DNA from: Catenulispora acidiphila DSM 44928 | GTDB lineage: Bacteria > Actinomycetota > Actinomycetes > Streptomycetales > Catenulisporaceae | Assembly (NCBI RefSeq): GCF_000024025.1 | Contig: NC_013131.1 | Span: forward strand, 2,728,001-2,792,000 | Reading direction: 5' to 3' | DNA length: 64,000 nt | In this document: piece by piece, positions 33,672 to 42,549 of the stretch | How positions within the stretch are numbered: position 1 is the stretch's first letter | Layout: the number at the start of each line of letters is the position of its first letter | Notes under the pieces: model-generated | What the model was told of the DNA's origin: nothing | Databases searched by the model: none | Seen by the model: the letters and a program-made list of their open reading frames with translations, nothing else | Position numbers and translations under genes: made by a program

Positions 33672-34619
33672 CTACCGCTCCGCCATCACCCGCGTCAGCC
33701 GCGCCACCGCCGTCTTCACCCCGAACTTCTCCGCCAGCATCGCGGCCATGATCGGGTCCTTCGGCTCGCGCGGCAGGCGGTCGTCGTGCTCCACCACCGG
33801 GGCGTCGCGGACCACGCGCACCACCGTCGGCGCCGCGTCGAGGTAGCCCGCGGCCTCCGCGATGCGCTTGCGCTGCGCCGGCTTGAGCGTCGAGGCCGGG
33901 TCCTCGGCTGCCGCGCGGACGCCTGCCAGGTCCTTGTACTGCGAGATCAGCGCGGCTGCGGTCTTCTCGCCGATGCCGGAGACGCCGGGCAGGCCGTCGC
34001 TCGGGTCGCCGCGCAGGGCTGCGAAGTCCGCGTACTCGCCGCCGGTGATGCCGTACTTCTCGCGCAGGATCTGATCGGTGACCACTTCCAGCTTGGTCAC
34101 GCCCTTGCCGATGTTCAGGACGCGGATCTCTCGGGTGTCGTCGACCAGCTGGTACAGGTCGCGGTCCATCGTCACCACGTCCACCGGGCCGCGGCCGTCC
34201 CAGCGTTCGGCCAGGGTCGCCAGGACGTCGTCGGCTTCGAAGCCGGGTGCTTCGGCGCGGGCGATGCCCAGCGCGTCCAGCGCGGCCTCGATCACCGGGA
34301 CCTGCGGGCTCAGCAGGTCCGGGACTTCCTCGACGTCCACGCCTGCGCCGCCTGCCGGCGCCTCCTCAAGTACCCGGTGCGCCTTGTACGACGGGATGGC
34401 CTCCACGCGGAACGCCGGGCGCCAGTCCGCGTCGAAGCACGCCACGAGCCGGTCCGGCTTGTACGTGTTGATCAGATAGCTGACGGACTCCACGGTGCCC
34501 CGCACCGCGTTGACCACCATCCCGTCCGGCGAGCGGATGGTGTCCGGCACGCCGAAGAAGGCGCGGAAGTACAGCGTCGGGGTGTCGAGCACCATCAGGC
34601 GCTCGGGGTTCTTCGCCAT
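33672..34619 (-). CDS. Stand-alone 5'-3' exonuclease (PolA N-terminal domain-like)
   Basis: A 315-residue FEN/5'-nuclease family protein with no polymerase domain. LMVLDTPTLYFRAFFGVP at the N-terminus, ACFDADWRPAFR, EAPGFEADDVLATLA and VDVVTMDRDLYQLV supply the metal-binding acidic residues; GVSGIGEKTAAALI is the helix-hairpin-helix (H3TH) that grips DNA. It likely removes RNA primers or flaps, backing up PolA. It is convergent with helY across the repeat cluster. Confidence 0.93.
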   Translation of the reverse strand: MAKNPERLMVLDTPTLYFRAFFGVPDTIRSPDGMVVNAVRGTVESVSYLINTYKPDRLVACFDADWRPAFRVEAIPSYKAHRVLEEAPAGGAGVDVEEVPDLLSPQVPVIEAALDALGIARAEAPGFEADDVLATLAERWDGRGPVDVVTMDRDLYQLVDDTREIRVLNIGKGVTKLEVVTDQILREKYGITGGEYADFAALRGDPSDGLPGVSGIGEKTAAALISQYKDLAGVRAAAEDPASTLKPAQRKRIAEAAGYLDAAPTVVRVVRDAPVVEHDDRLPREPKDPIMAAMLAEKFGVKTAVARLTRVMAER

Positions 34620-34625
34620 GCGCTG

Positions 34626-34631
34626 ATCCTA
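34626..34631 (-). promoter_or_regulatory. -10 element (TAGGAT) of the exonuclease gene
   Basis: TAGGAT on the minus strand, 6-nt spacer, ATG at 34619. Confidence 0.5.
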
Positions 34632-34717
34632 GAGGGCGCCGCCGACGCGACCGGATTCGACGCGGGGCCCAGGCCTTTCCATACGCTCCCTGATTCTCTA
34701 CCGACCATACGATCGTG

Positions 34718-34723
34718 TAGTGT
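34718..34723 (+). promoter_or_regulatory. Possible -10 (TAGTGT) of the binding-protein/conservon operon
   Basis: TAGTGT follows the palindromic ACGATCGT; it would give a leader of about 90 nt to the start at 34817. Confidence 0.35.
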
Positions 34724-34816
34724 GCAGCGCGTCGCGTACGGTTGCGTGCCGTCCGTGTCCCCCTACGCAAGGCTCTGGCATGACAAGCGACGAGTGAGCA
34801 GAAAGCGCCCCGGTCT

Positions 34817-36022
34817 ATGGCGATAATGCGGTCGGTGTCCTCTGGACACCGACACGGGTCCCTCGCGGCGCGCCTGGCCGCCGCGGTCGCCGCGGTGGCG
34901 CTGGTCGCGGGCTGCTCGTCGGGTCCGGGGTCGGCCGCGCCCGGAGCCTTCGCGGCTCCGCCGGTGCCGATGGCCGAGCCGGGCGCCGTCTCCGAGGGCG
35001 ACCTGTACATGGTGGTCTGGGACGGTTACGCCGAGAGCCAGTGGGTCGTCCCGTTCGAGCGGCAGTCCGGCTGCACAGTGCACGCCGACAGCGCCGGCAG
35101 CTCCGACGAGATGGTCGCCGACGTCAAGTCCGGCCGCTACGACGTGGTCTCCGCCTCCGGCGACGCCAGCCTGCGGCTGATAGCCAGCGGGGACGTCGCC
35201 CCGGTCGACGTCTCCAAAGTCCCCAGCTACCCGCAGATCTACCCCGACCTGACGAACCAGTCCTGGAACTCGGTCAACGGCGTGCCCTACGGCATCCCGC
35301 AGGGCCGCGGCGCCAATGTCCTGATCTACAACAGCGCCAAGGTCAAGACCCCGCCGACCTCGCTGGCCGCGGTGTTCGACCCCGACCCCTCGGTCGCCGG
35401 CCACGTGTCGGTCTACGATTCCCCGATCACCATCGGCGACGCCGCGCTGTACCTCATGCAGTCCCAGCCGGCCCTCGGGATCAAGGACCCTTACTCGCTG
35501 GACAAGGCCCAGTTCGACGCCGCCGTCGCGGTCCTGACCAAGCAGCGCGCCGCGGTCGCCGACTACTGGCCGAACACCGCCGCCCAGCAGGCCGGTTTCA
35601 CCAAGGGCGCGGACACCATCGGCACCGGCTGGCAGGTGGTCGTCAACGGCCTGCAGGGCGCGGGGCACAAGGACATCGCCACCGCCACCCCGTCCGGGGG
35701 CACCACCGGCTGGTCCGACACCTGGATGGTCAGCTCCACGGCGAAGGACCTGACCTGCGCCTACAAGTGGCTGGCCTACGTCTCGACGCCCACCGTCAAC
35801 GCCGAGACCGCGCAGTACGTCGGTGAGGCGCCGGCGAACGCTCAAGCCTGCGCCAAGGCCGCCGTCGGCTTCTGCGCCGCTTACCACGCCGACGACAAGG
35901 CGTACTGGCGCAACGTCCACTACTGGACCACCCCCACCGCCCACTGCTTGGACGACAGCGGCCGCGACTGCGTGCCCTACTCGCAATGGGTCGCGGCCTG
36001 GAACCGGATCAAACAGCAATGA
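34817..36022 (+). CDS. Solute-binding lipoprotein (PotD/polyamine-type) coupled to a conservon
   Basis: A 401-residue exported lipoprotein with lipobox LVAGC (Cys about residue 33). The mature part resembles spermidine/putrescine-type family-1 binding proteins (VVWDGYAESQWVVPFERQSG; YDVVSASGDASLRLIASG; YGIPQGRGANVLIYN; WMVSSTAKDLTCAYKWLAYV). No permease or ATPase is nearby; instead its stop overlaps the histidine-kinase start (ATGA). It may therefore present a ligand to the sensor rather than feed a transporter. The start could also be the in-frame ATG at 34826. Confidence 0.85.
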   Translation: MAIMRSVSSGHRHGSLAARLAAAVAAVALVAGCSSGPGSAAPGAFAAPPVPMAEPGAVSEGDLYMVVWDGYAESQWVVPFERQSGCTVHADSAGSSDEMVADVKSGRYDVVSASGDASLRLIASGDVAPVDVSKVPSYPQIYPDLTNQSWNSVNGVPYGIPQGRGANVLIYNSAKVKTPPTSLAAVFDPDPSVAGHVSVYDSPITIGDAALYLMQSQPALGIKDPYSLDKAQFDAAVAVLTKQRAAVADYWPNTAAQQAGFTKGADTIGTGWQVVVNGLQGAGHKDIATATPSGGTTGWSDTWMVSSTAKDLTCAYKWLAYVSTPTVNAETAQYVGEAPANAQACAKAAVGFCAAYHADDKAYWRNVHYWTTPTAHCLDDSGRDCVPYSQWVAAWNRIKQQ

Positions 36023-39000
36023 CCGCACGGGGCAAGGGAGGCGGTGCGGAGATGACGCAGGGCTCGGGCGCCGACGTCGCCAACACCACCAGACCGGCGG
36101 TCCGCAGCCGGCTGCCGTTCCGGCGCCGCATGGACCTGCTGGTCGTGCTGCCCACGATCGCCATGGCCGCGCTGATGACCCCGGTCGCGGTCCACGAGGT
36201 CAACGTGGCCGGGCAGTGGAACTCCGCGGCGGACTTCCTGTCCTCGTCCAAGTCCGTCAGCCAGCTGATCCAGGACCTCTCGCTGGAGCGGGACAAGGCC
36301 CAGGCGGCGATGAGCGGCGACCCGGACAAGGCCACGGAGTACACCGCCGCGATCGCCACCACCGACACCCAGGTCGCGCAGGTCACCGCGGACTTCGGCC
36401 GGCACGCGACGCCGACCCTGACCGCCGCGCTGGCCGCCGTCTCCGACCTGAGCTACGTGCGCGAACTGCCCGCCCGCGAGGGCATGTCGCAGAACTATGT
36501 GCTGCAGGCCCACGTCCAGCAGCTGGTCGACACCGTCTACGGCGCCATCGACTCGCAGATGGTCTCGGCCCTGGACTTCGCCGGGCACGCGGCCGGCGGC
36601 GGCCCGGCGGCCTCGCTGGAGGCGGAACTGGCCGCGCTGTACTCCGGCGACATGGCCGAGAGCCAGCGCGAGGCCTCGCTGACCGCCTTCGCCTCCGGGC
36701 CCACCGAGTACAACGCCGGCGAGGAGTACGGCTCCTCCCTGCGCTGGGACCAGGTCGCGCAGGTGCAGTTCAGTCTGGTGCAGGAAGCCGACTCGAACTC
36801 CGACCGCCGGGCCATCAGCTCCCTGCTCAGCTCCGCCCAGGCCGAGATCTTCCGGAGCTACCAGGACAAGGCCGAGGTGATGTACGGCAAGGCCTTCGAC
36901 CCGGTCCGCGGCGTCAACGGCGACACCCAGGTCAACCTGCAGGACATCCAGACCCTGAACGACCGCACCACACTGACCACGGCCTTCGAGACCGCGAGCA
37001 ACCAGCGGGCCGGAGCCGAGGCGCAGATCACCGACCGCATCATCGGCCTGGCCCGGGACAACGCCCAGCAGGCGGAGATCACCGTCGCCCTGCTGATCGG
37101 CGTCGGGGTGCTCGCCGCCGGCGCGCTGATGGTGCTCTCCGGGCTGATCCGGCGCTCGGTGGTGCGCCCGGTCGTGGCGCTGACCGGCGCCGCCACCCGC
37201 GTGGCCCGCGCCGCCGCGGCCGACCTGGAACGCGTCACCGACGAGGACCTCGGCGAGCGCGGCGACCTGCCGGAGTTCGAGGCGATCCCGGTGCCGACCG
37301 ACGACGAGCTCGGCGACCTGGCGCAGGCGTTCAACAAGGTGCAGGAGACCGCGCTGCTGATGCTGGAGCGGCAGGTCACCATCCGGCGCAACACCGCGGA
37401 GATGTTCGGCAACGTCGGGCACCGGATCCACAACCTCACCGGACGCCAGCTCTCGATCATCGACCAGGTCGAGCGCACCGAGACCGATCCGGTCCTGCTG
37501 GACCGGCTGTACCGCATCGACCACCTCGCGGTGCGCCTGCAGCGCGGCGCCGACAGCCTGATCCTGCTCTCCGGCGAGCGCGAGGCGAACATCTCCGGCG
37601 CGCCGATGCGGCTCACCGACGTGGTGCGCTCGGCCGTCGGCCGTGTCGAGGGCTACCAGCGGGTGGTGCTGATCGCCGAGGACGACGCCATGGTCGCGCC
37701 CTCGGCGGTCGGCGACATGACCCTGATGGTCGCCGAACTCGTGGAGAACGCGGTGTCGTTCTCCCCGGCCAGCCAGCGCGTGGAGATCGCGGTCGGGCTC
37801 TCGGCGCGCGGGTTCGTGATCGAGATCGTCGACCGCGGCATGGGCATGTCCCCGGAGCAGATGGCGCAGGAGAACGCGCGCCTGGTGCGCCGCGAGCGCC
37901 TGGACCTGGCGCCGACGCGGGTGCTGGGACTGTTCGTGGTGGGCCGGCTCTCGGTGCGGACCGGCGCCGCGGTGGAGCTGTCGCCGACGACCGGCGGCGG
38001 GACCACGGCGCGGGTGTACGTGCCCGGATTCCTGCTCGCCGGACCGGTGACCGAGGCGGCCGGGATCCGGGCGCCGCGCGGCGACGCCGCCGAAGCCGCC
38101 GCGACCGGCACGCCGGCCGCGGGCTCGGCGCCCGCCGCCAACGGGGTCCCGGCGCTGCCGTCGAGCCCGGCGCAGGCGCACGCTCAATCGTTGGAGATGC
38201 GGGGACGGCCGCCGCTGACCCCGGCGCAGCCGCTGCACGCGCCGCCGCCGGCCGTGCCGCGCGTCGCCCCAGCCGCCCCCGCCGCCCCCGCGCTGCCGCC
38301 GGGCGCCGAAGGGCTGCCGCGGCGGGTTCCCGGTGCCACGCAGCCCGCTGAGGCGTTCAGCCTGCCGGCGCCGACGACGGAGTTCGACGCGTACGCCGCT
38401 CCCGGTGCCGCGTCTGCCGGAAACGGCGCCGGACCGGCCGGGACAGCGGGAACAGCCGGAACAGCCGGAACAGCCCAGCTCCCGCCGTATCAGCCCGCTC
38501 CGATCGACCCCGCCGCGGCGAACGCCGTCGACGGCCACGCCGGATCGCCCTCAGCAGCCTCCCTCGCACCGTCGCCCTCGTATCAGCCGATCCAGCCCCA
38601 GACGCCGGCGGGCCACCAGCCCCACCAACCGCCGACCGCCGGGCCGGACGGCTCCTCGCTCCAGGTGTCAGGCCTCGACGGCCTCGACGCGCTCGGACAG
38701 CCGGGTGCCCTCGACACCCCCGGAGCCCGGTACTCGCTCGGCCCGCTGGCGCCGGTGCCGCCCGAAGGCCTCGGCCGGCGGCGCGCGCTGGCCGGCGGCG
38801 AGAGCCAGCACCTGCCGCACCAGCCCGTGCCCGAGCCGCGCCGGGGGACCGAGATGCTGCCGGTGCGCCGGCCGCCGGCGGTCCAGACGCCGCCCGGGGC
38901 ACCCGCTCCGGAAGCGCCTGGAATGATCCCCTCCCACCAGCCGGCGCCGGAGCCGCCGCGGTTCGCCGCCGCGCCCCCGCCGGCCGCGCCGCCCGGCACC

Positions 39001-39282
39001 GCCGCGCCGAGCGCCACCACCCCGCAACCCGCCGACGGAGCCCTGCCCCGCCGGGTCCGCAAGACGCCCCCCTCGCACCCGGACTGGCCGACGACGCAGA
39101 TGCCGCCGGTGACCGGACCGGTCCCGCCGCAGGACGCGCGGGCCGTGCGGGACGCGCTGGAGGAGTTCGAAGCGGGAGTGGAACGAGCGAACCGCGACAG
39201 CGCCGAACAGATACCGATCCGCCGGCAGTCGGCCCGCCACGCGGGCCCGACCACGCCGGAGCGGGACGGGGAAGACCAATAG
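36019..39282 (+). CDS. Conservon sensor histidine kinase (nitrate/nitrite-sensing-domain type, CvnA-like)
   Basis: A 1087-residue membrane sensor. TM1 is at about 35-56 and TM2 at about 354-377, enclosing a ~300-residue extracytoplasmic helical domain with the pattern of NIT domains. A HAMP linker follows, then a dimerisation region (NVGHRIHNLTGRQLSIIDQV) and an ATPase domain with N box ELVENAVSFSP (about 573-583) and MGMSPEQM. Residues beyond about 690 form a ~400-residue Pro/Ala/Gly-rich disordered tail. It is translationally coupled to the binding protein; an alternative start at 36052 has GGGAGG upstream. In conservons these kinases act with roadblock, DUF742 and GTPase partners rather than a classical response regulator. 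Confidence 0.9.
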   Translation: MTARGKGGGAEMTQGSGADVANTTRPAVRSRLPFRRRMDLLVVLPTIAMAALMTPVAVHEVNVAGQWNSAADFLSSSKSVSQLIQDLSLERDKAQAAMSGDPDKATEYTAAIATTDTQVAQVTADFGRHATPTLTAALAAVSDLSYVRELPAREGMSQNYVLQAHVQQLVDTVYGAIDSQMVSALDFAGHAAGGGPAASLEAELAALYSGDMAESQREASLTAFASGPTEYNAGEEYGSSLRWDQVAQVQFSLVQEADSNSDRRAISSLLSSAQAEIFRSYQDKAEVMYGKAFDPVRGVNGDTQVNLQDIQTLNDRTTLTTAFETASNQRAGAEAQITDRIIGLARDNAQQAEITVALLIGVGVLAAGALMVLSGLIRRSVVRPVVALTGAATRVARAAAADLERVTDEDLGERGDLPEFEAIPVPTDDELGDLAQAFNKVQETALLMLERQVTIRRNTAEMFGNVGHRIHNLTGRQLSIIDQVERTETDPVLLDRLYRIDHLAVRLQRGADSLILLSGEREANISGAPMRLTDVVRSAVGRVEGYQRVVLIAEDDAMVAPSAVGDMTLMVAELVENAVSFSPASQRVEIAVGLSARGFVIEIVDRGMGMSPEQMAQENARLVRRERLDLAPTRVLGLFVVGRLSVRTGAAVELSPTTGGGTTARVYVPGFLLAGPVTEAAGIRAPRGDAAEAAATGTPAAGSAPAANGVPALPSSPAQAHAQSLEMRGRPPLTPAQPLHAPPPAVPRVAPAAPAAPALPPGAEGLPRRVPGATQPAEAFSLPAPTTEFDAYAAPGAASAGNGAGPAGTAGTAGTAGTAQLPPYQPAPIDPAAANAVDGHAGSPSAASLAPSPSYQPIQPQTPAGHQPHQPPTAGPDGSSLQVSGLDGLDALGQPGALDTPGARYSLGPLAPVPPEGLGRRRALAGGESQHLPHQPVPEPRRGTEMLPVRRPPAVQTPPGAPAPEAPGMIPSHQPAPEPPRFAAAPPPAAPPGTAAPSATTPQPADGALPRRVRKTPPSHPDWPTTQMPPVTGPVPPQDARAVRDALEEFEAGVERANRDSAEQIPIRRQSARHAGPTTPERDGEDQ

Positions 39283-39294
39283 GAGGACGACACC

Positions 39295-39792
39295 ATGATC
39301 GGCTCAAATAGTGCCGCCCCTTGGGAGAGCGAAGAACAGCGGCTCGCTGCCGACGCCGCGGACTTCACGTGGATGGTCGCCCGCTTCGCCACCGAGACGG
39401 CCGGCGTCGTCGACGCCATCGCGGTCTCCTCCGACGGGCTGCTGATCGCCGTCTCGCGCCCTCAGGACCCGGGGTCCTCCGAGCGGCTGGCCGCGGTGGT
39501 GTCCGGGATGACGTCCCTGGCCGCCGGCGCCGGCGGCAACTACGGCCTGGGCGCGCTGAACAAGGTCATCATCGACATGGAGGGCGGCTACCTGCTGATC
39601 ACCCGGATCGGCAGCGGGGCGGTGCTGGGCGCGGTCACCACGGCCGACGCCAAGCTCGCCAACGTCGCCTACGAGATGACGCTGTTCGCCAACCGCGTCG
39701 GCGCGGTGCTGAGCCCGGCGCTGATCATCGAGCTGAAGAACACCGTCGGCATGGGCGTCTCCGCGCGCAGACCGGGCGGTGGGCAGGGGTGA
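39295..39792 (+). CDS. Roadblock/LC7 domain protein (CvnB-like)
   Basis: A 165-residue roadblock-fold protein (FTWMVARFATETAGVVDAIA; LLIAVSRP; NKVIIDMEGGYLLITRIG). In conservons CvnB works with the kinase and acts on the Ras-like GTPase. A strong AGGAGG lies 8 nt before the ATG. It overlaps the DUF742 gene by 4 nt. Confidence 0.92.
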   Translation: MIGSNSAAPWESEEQRLAADAADFTWMVARFATETAGVVDAIAVSSDGLLIAVSRPQDPGSSERLAAVVSGMTSLAAGAGGNYGLGALNKVIIDMEGGYLLITRIGSGAVLGAVTTADAKLANVAYEMTLFANRVGAVLSPALIIELKNTVGMGVSARRPGGGQG

Positions 39793-40214
39793 CCGAGCCG
39801 GGCGGGGCGGGCCCCGCCGAGCAGGAGCACAGCGACACCGTCGAGCCGGTCTCGGCGGTGCGCCCGTTCCTGCTCACCGAGGGCCGCGTGGTGGGCGAGG
39901 AACAGGCGCTGCCGATGGAGACCCAGCTGGTCTCCACCCCGGAGGCGCTGGCCCAGCTCGAGGAGGCACACCTGGCCTTCGAGCGCCGCGCCATCATCGA
40001 GACCTGCCGCGTCCCGGTGTCGCTGGCCGAACTGGCGGCCCGTCTGCGGCTGCACCTGAACGTGGCCCGCGTCCTGGTGGGCGACCTGCACACCCGAGGG
40101 CTGCTGACCGTCCACGTCCCGCGCGCGGCCGGCAGCTCGGATCTGGACATTCTGAGAAGGGTGATCGATGGCCTCCGCGCAATCCACACGTCAGGCGGGC
40201 CCGGCGATGACTGA
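39789..40214 (+). CDS. DUF742 protein (CvnC-like)
   Basis: A 141-residue DUF742 protein: VSAVRPFLLTEGR near the N-terminus, then FERRAIIETCRVPVSLAELA and LHLNVARVLVGDLHTRGLLT, a winged-helix-like part. It is the third conservon component. GTG overlaps the roadblock stop (GTGA), and its 3' end overlaps the GTPase start by 47 nt. Confidence 0.9.
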   Translation: MTEPGGAGPAEQEHSDTVEPVSAVRPFLLTEGRVVGEEQALPMETQLVSTPEALAQLEEAHLAFERRAIIETCRVPVSLAELAARLRLHLNVARVLVGDLHTRGLLTVHVPRAAGSSDLDILRRVIDGLRAIHTSGGPGDD

Positions 40215-40791
40215 CGCGACCGCGACGGCGACCGCCACCCGGCCGCCGCAGCCGGTGAAGATGGTCATCTCCGGCGGCTTCGGCGTGGGCAAGACCACCG
40301 CCATCGGCGCGGTGAGCGAGATCGAGCCGCTCACCACCGAGGCGGCGATCACCGAGGTCGCCGCCGGCGTGGACGACACCAGCATGACCCCCCGCAAGAC
40401 CACCACCACCGTGGCGATGGACTTCGGCTGCCTGACCCTGGACCCCACGCTGAAGCTGTACATCTTCGGCACCCCGGGCCAGGACCGCTTCGGGTTCATG
40501 TGGAAGGACGTGACCATGGGCGCCCTCGGCGCGCTCGTGGTCGTGGACTCCCGCCGCCTGGACGACTGCTTCCCGGCCGTGGACTACTTCGAGCGCGACG
40601 GGACCCCCTTCGCGATCGCGGTGAACGCCTTCGACGGCGTGCTGTCGCACTCGCTGCCCGCCGTGCGCTCGGCGCTGGACGTCGCGCCGGAGGTTCCGGT
40701 GGTGGCGTTCGACGCGCGCAGCGCGGATTCGGTGCGCGAGTCGCTCATCGTGGTGCTGGAGCATGCTTTGACGCGGGCTCGGGGGTATTAG
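40168..40791 (+). CDS. Conservon Ras-like GTPase (CvnD-like)
   Basis: A 207-residue GTP-binding protein of the ATP/GTP-binding MglA-like group: P-loop GGFGVGKTT (about 36-44), TTTTVAMDFG switch region, and FGTPGQDRFGFMW as the G3 motif. It is expected to switch state downstream of the kinase and the roadblock protein. ATG 40168 is preferred to ATG 40207 because AGAAGGG precedes it and conservon GTPases usually begin MAS. Last gene of the operon. Confidence 0.92.
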   Translation: MASAQSTRQAGPAMTDATATATATRPPQPVKMVISGGFGVGKTTAIGAVSEIEPLTTEAAITEVAAGVDDTSMTPRKTTTTVAMDFGCLTLDPTLKLYIFGTPGQDRFGFMWKDVTMGALGALVVVDSRRLDDCFPAVDYFERDGTPFAIAVNAFDGVLSHSLPAVRSALDVAPEVPVVAFDARSADSVRESLIVVLEHALTRARGY

Positions 40792-40820
40792 AGCGCGGGC
40801 GATTCGTATATGAGTTCCCA

Positions 40821-40853
40821 GAGATGCATCGCTATTCGCGCCGGATGCATCTC
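40821..40853 (+). promoter_or_regulatory. Perfect 10-bp inverted repeat upstream of rtcB
   Basis: GAGATGCATC and GATGCATCTC flank a 13-nt loop, 91 nt before the rtcB start in the 152-nt GTPase-rtcB gap. It could act as an operator or RNA hairpin; there is no U-tract after it. Confidence 0.55.
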
Positions 40854-40943
40854 GGCAAATTCTGTTGCCCCCAACCGGTTCTCCATGGCCTCATAGTTCC
40901 CGTCTTCCAACGGCGGTGAATACGAAAGAGGCAGGGCACAAGC

Positions 40944-42152
40944 ATGTACACGACAGTTCCCGGATCGACCGAGCACAGCTCGCCGATCCGGATGTGGGCC
41001 GACCCGGAGTCTGTGGAGCCGCAGGCGCTGGAGCAGCTCCGCAACGTCGCGGCGCTGCCCTGGACCCGCGGGGTCGCCGTGATGCCCGACGTGCACCTCG
41101 GGATCGGGGCGACGGTCGGCTCGGTCATCGCGATGGAGGGTGCTGTCTCCCCGGCGGCGGTCGGGGTCGACATCGGCTGCGGGATGTCCGCGGTCAAGAC
41201 CACCCTGTCCGCCGATCAGCTGCCTGACGACCTCGGCAAGCTGCGGACGCGCATCGAGCAGGCGATTCCGGTCGGGCGGGGCGTGCACCACAAGGGCGTG
41301 CGGCTCGAGGCGGTGCAGGAGCCCGGCGCCAAGAAGCCGATGCGGGGCTGGCACGACTTCTGGGAGGGCTTCGACGAGCTCGAACCGTCCGTCACGCGCG
41401 GCAAGCGCGGCCGGGTGTCCGAGCAGATGGGGACGCTCGGGGGCGGCAACCACTTCGTCGAGGTGAACCTGGACGCGCGGGGCACGGTCTGGCTCATGCT
41501 GCACTCCGGCTCCCGGGGCATCGGCAACCAGCTCGCCGCGCACCACATCGAGGTGGCGCGCACGCTTCCGCAGAACCAGGACCTGCGCGACCCGGACCTC
41601 GCGGTCTTCCTCGCGGACACCCCGCAGATGGCTGCCTACCGGCGCGATCTGTTCTGGGCGCAGGAGTACGCGCGGCGCAACCGTGCGGTGATGCTCTGGC
41701 TGTTCTCGGAGGTCATGCGCAAGGAGTTCCCGAAGATCGGCTTCGACAAGGCCATCTCCTGCCACCACAACTACGTGGCGGAGGAGACCTACGACGGCGT
41801 CGACGTCCTGGTCACCCGCAAGGGGGCGATCCGGGCCGCCGGCGGGGACCTGGGCATCATCCCCGGCTCCATGGGCACCGGCTCCTACATCGTGCGCGGG
41901 CTGGGCAACGACGAGGCCTTCAACTCCGCCTCGCATGGCGCGGGCCGCCGGATGAGCCGTACCCAGGCGCGCAAGCAGTTCACCGTCGAGGACCTGAAGC
42001 AGCAGACCAAGGGCGTCGAGTGCCGGAAGGACCCCGGGGTCGTCGACGAGATCCCCGGCGCGTACAAGGACATCCGGTCGGTCATGGCGCAGCAGACGGA
42101 CCTGGTGGAGATCGTCGCCGAGCTGAAGCAGGTCGTCTGCGTGAAGGGCTGA
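40944..42152 (+). CDS. rtcB: RtcB-family RNA ligase
   Basis: A 402-residue RtcB-family protein that would join RNA 3'-phosphate or 2',3'-cyclic phosphate ends to 5'-OH ends using GTP and Mn2+. VMPDVHLGIGATVGSV, GVDIGCGM with metal-binding Cys79, LGGGNHFVEV, and the SHGAGRRMSR motif with His331, the expected GMP-attachment residue, are all present. No archease or rtcA is nearby. A GAGGCAGGG stretch lies upstream of the ATG. The length matches the shorter bacterial group of RtcB proteins. Confidence 0.94.
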   Translation: MYTTVPGSTEHSSPIRMWADPESVEPQALEQLRNVAALPWTRGVAVMPDVHLGIGATVGSVIAMEGAVSPAAVGVDIGCGMSAVKTTLSADQLPDDLGKLRTRIEQAIPVGRGVHHKGVRLEAVQEPGAKKPMRGWHDFWEGFDELEPSVTRGKRGRVSEQMGTLGGGNHFVEVNLDARGTVWLMLHSGSRGIGNQLAAHHIEVARTLPQNQDLRDPDLAVFLADTPQMAAYRRDLFWAQEYARRNRAVMLWLFSEVMRKEFPKIGFDKAISCHHNYVAEETYDGVDVLVTRKGAIRAAGGDLGIIPGSMGTGSYIVRGLGNDEAFNSASHGAGRRMSRTQARKQFTVEDLKQQTKGVECRKDPGVVDEIPGAYKDIRSVMAQQTDLVEIVAELKQVVCVKG

Positions 42153-42179
42153 CACCCACAGCGCCCCGTCCCCCAGCCG

Positions 42180-42215
42180 CCCCGCCCCTCCTCGAGACTT
42201 CGAGGAAGGGCGGGG
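42180..42215 (+). terminator. Terminator after rtcB
   Basis: A 16-bp stem with one mismatch and a 4-nt loop (CCCCGCCC...GGGCGGGG), 27 nt after the stop, followed by TTCTG. Confidence 0.75.
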
Positions 42216-42549
42216 TTCTGCCTGCCTTCTCCAGGCCGATGACCTCGGAGACCTTCGATCGCCAGGCCAGTGGCCCATCACGTCGTACGATTTCCGGCTC
42301 CCAGCTTGACATCCTGTCAGCGATCCAATCGGTCACGCGGAGATACACTCGCCACAGCGCGTAGGGCGCCAGTCGGTCACTCGATCGCATTCCTCCATAT
42401 ATCGGGTGCCTCTGGCATTTCCCCGGCAAAGCGCACAGCGTCAAACACGGCATCAAGGGCACAAGCACACAGCACGCGAGCCACACCGCACAGCCGGAGC
42501 CGACAGCGAGGTCGGCGCCGTACCGCACCGAACGAAGGATCTGGTCGCC
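42216..42549 (+). promoter_or_regulatory. Gene-free region upstream of ald
   Basis: No ORF I can support. TTGACA at 42306-42311 looks like a -35, but no good -10 stands 16-18 nt on; TACACT at 42344-42349 is the best nearby -10. The region presumably holds the ald promoter and regulator sites. Confidence 0.35.

Noticed and set aside
35823-38351. 842-residue plus-strand reading frame overlapping the histidine kinase
   Set aside because: Out-of-frame shadow of the binding protein and kinase; Arg/Gly/Pro-rich with no recognisable motif.
42306-42334. TTGACA as a -35 for ald
   Set aside because: No acceptable -10 lies 16-18 nt downstream, so I did not call it a promoter.
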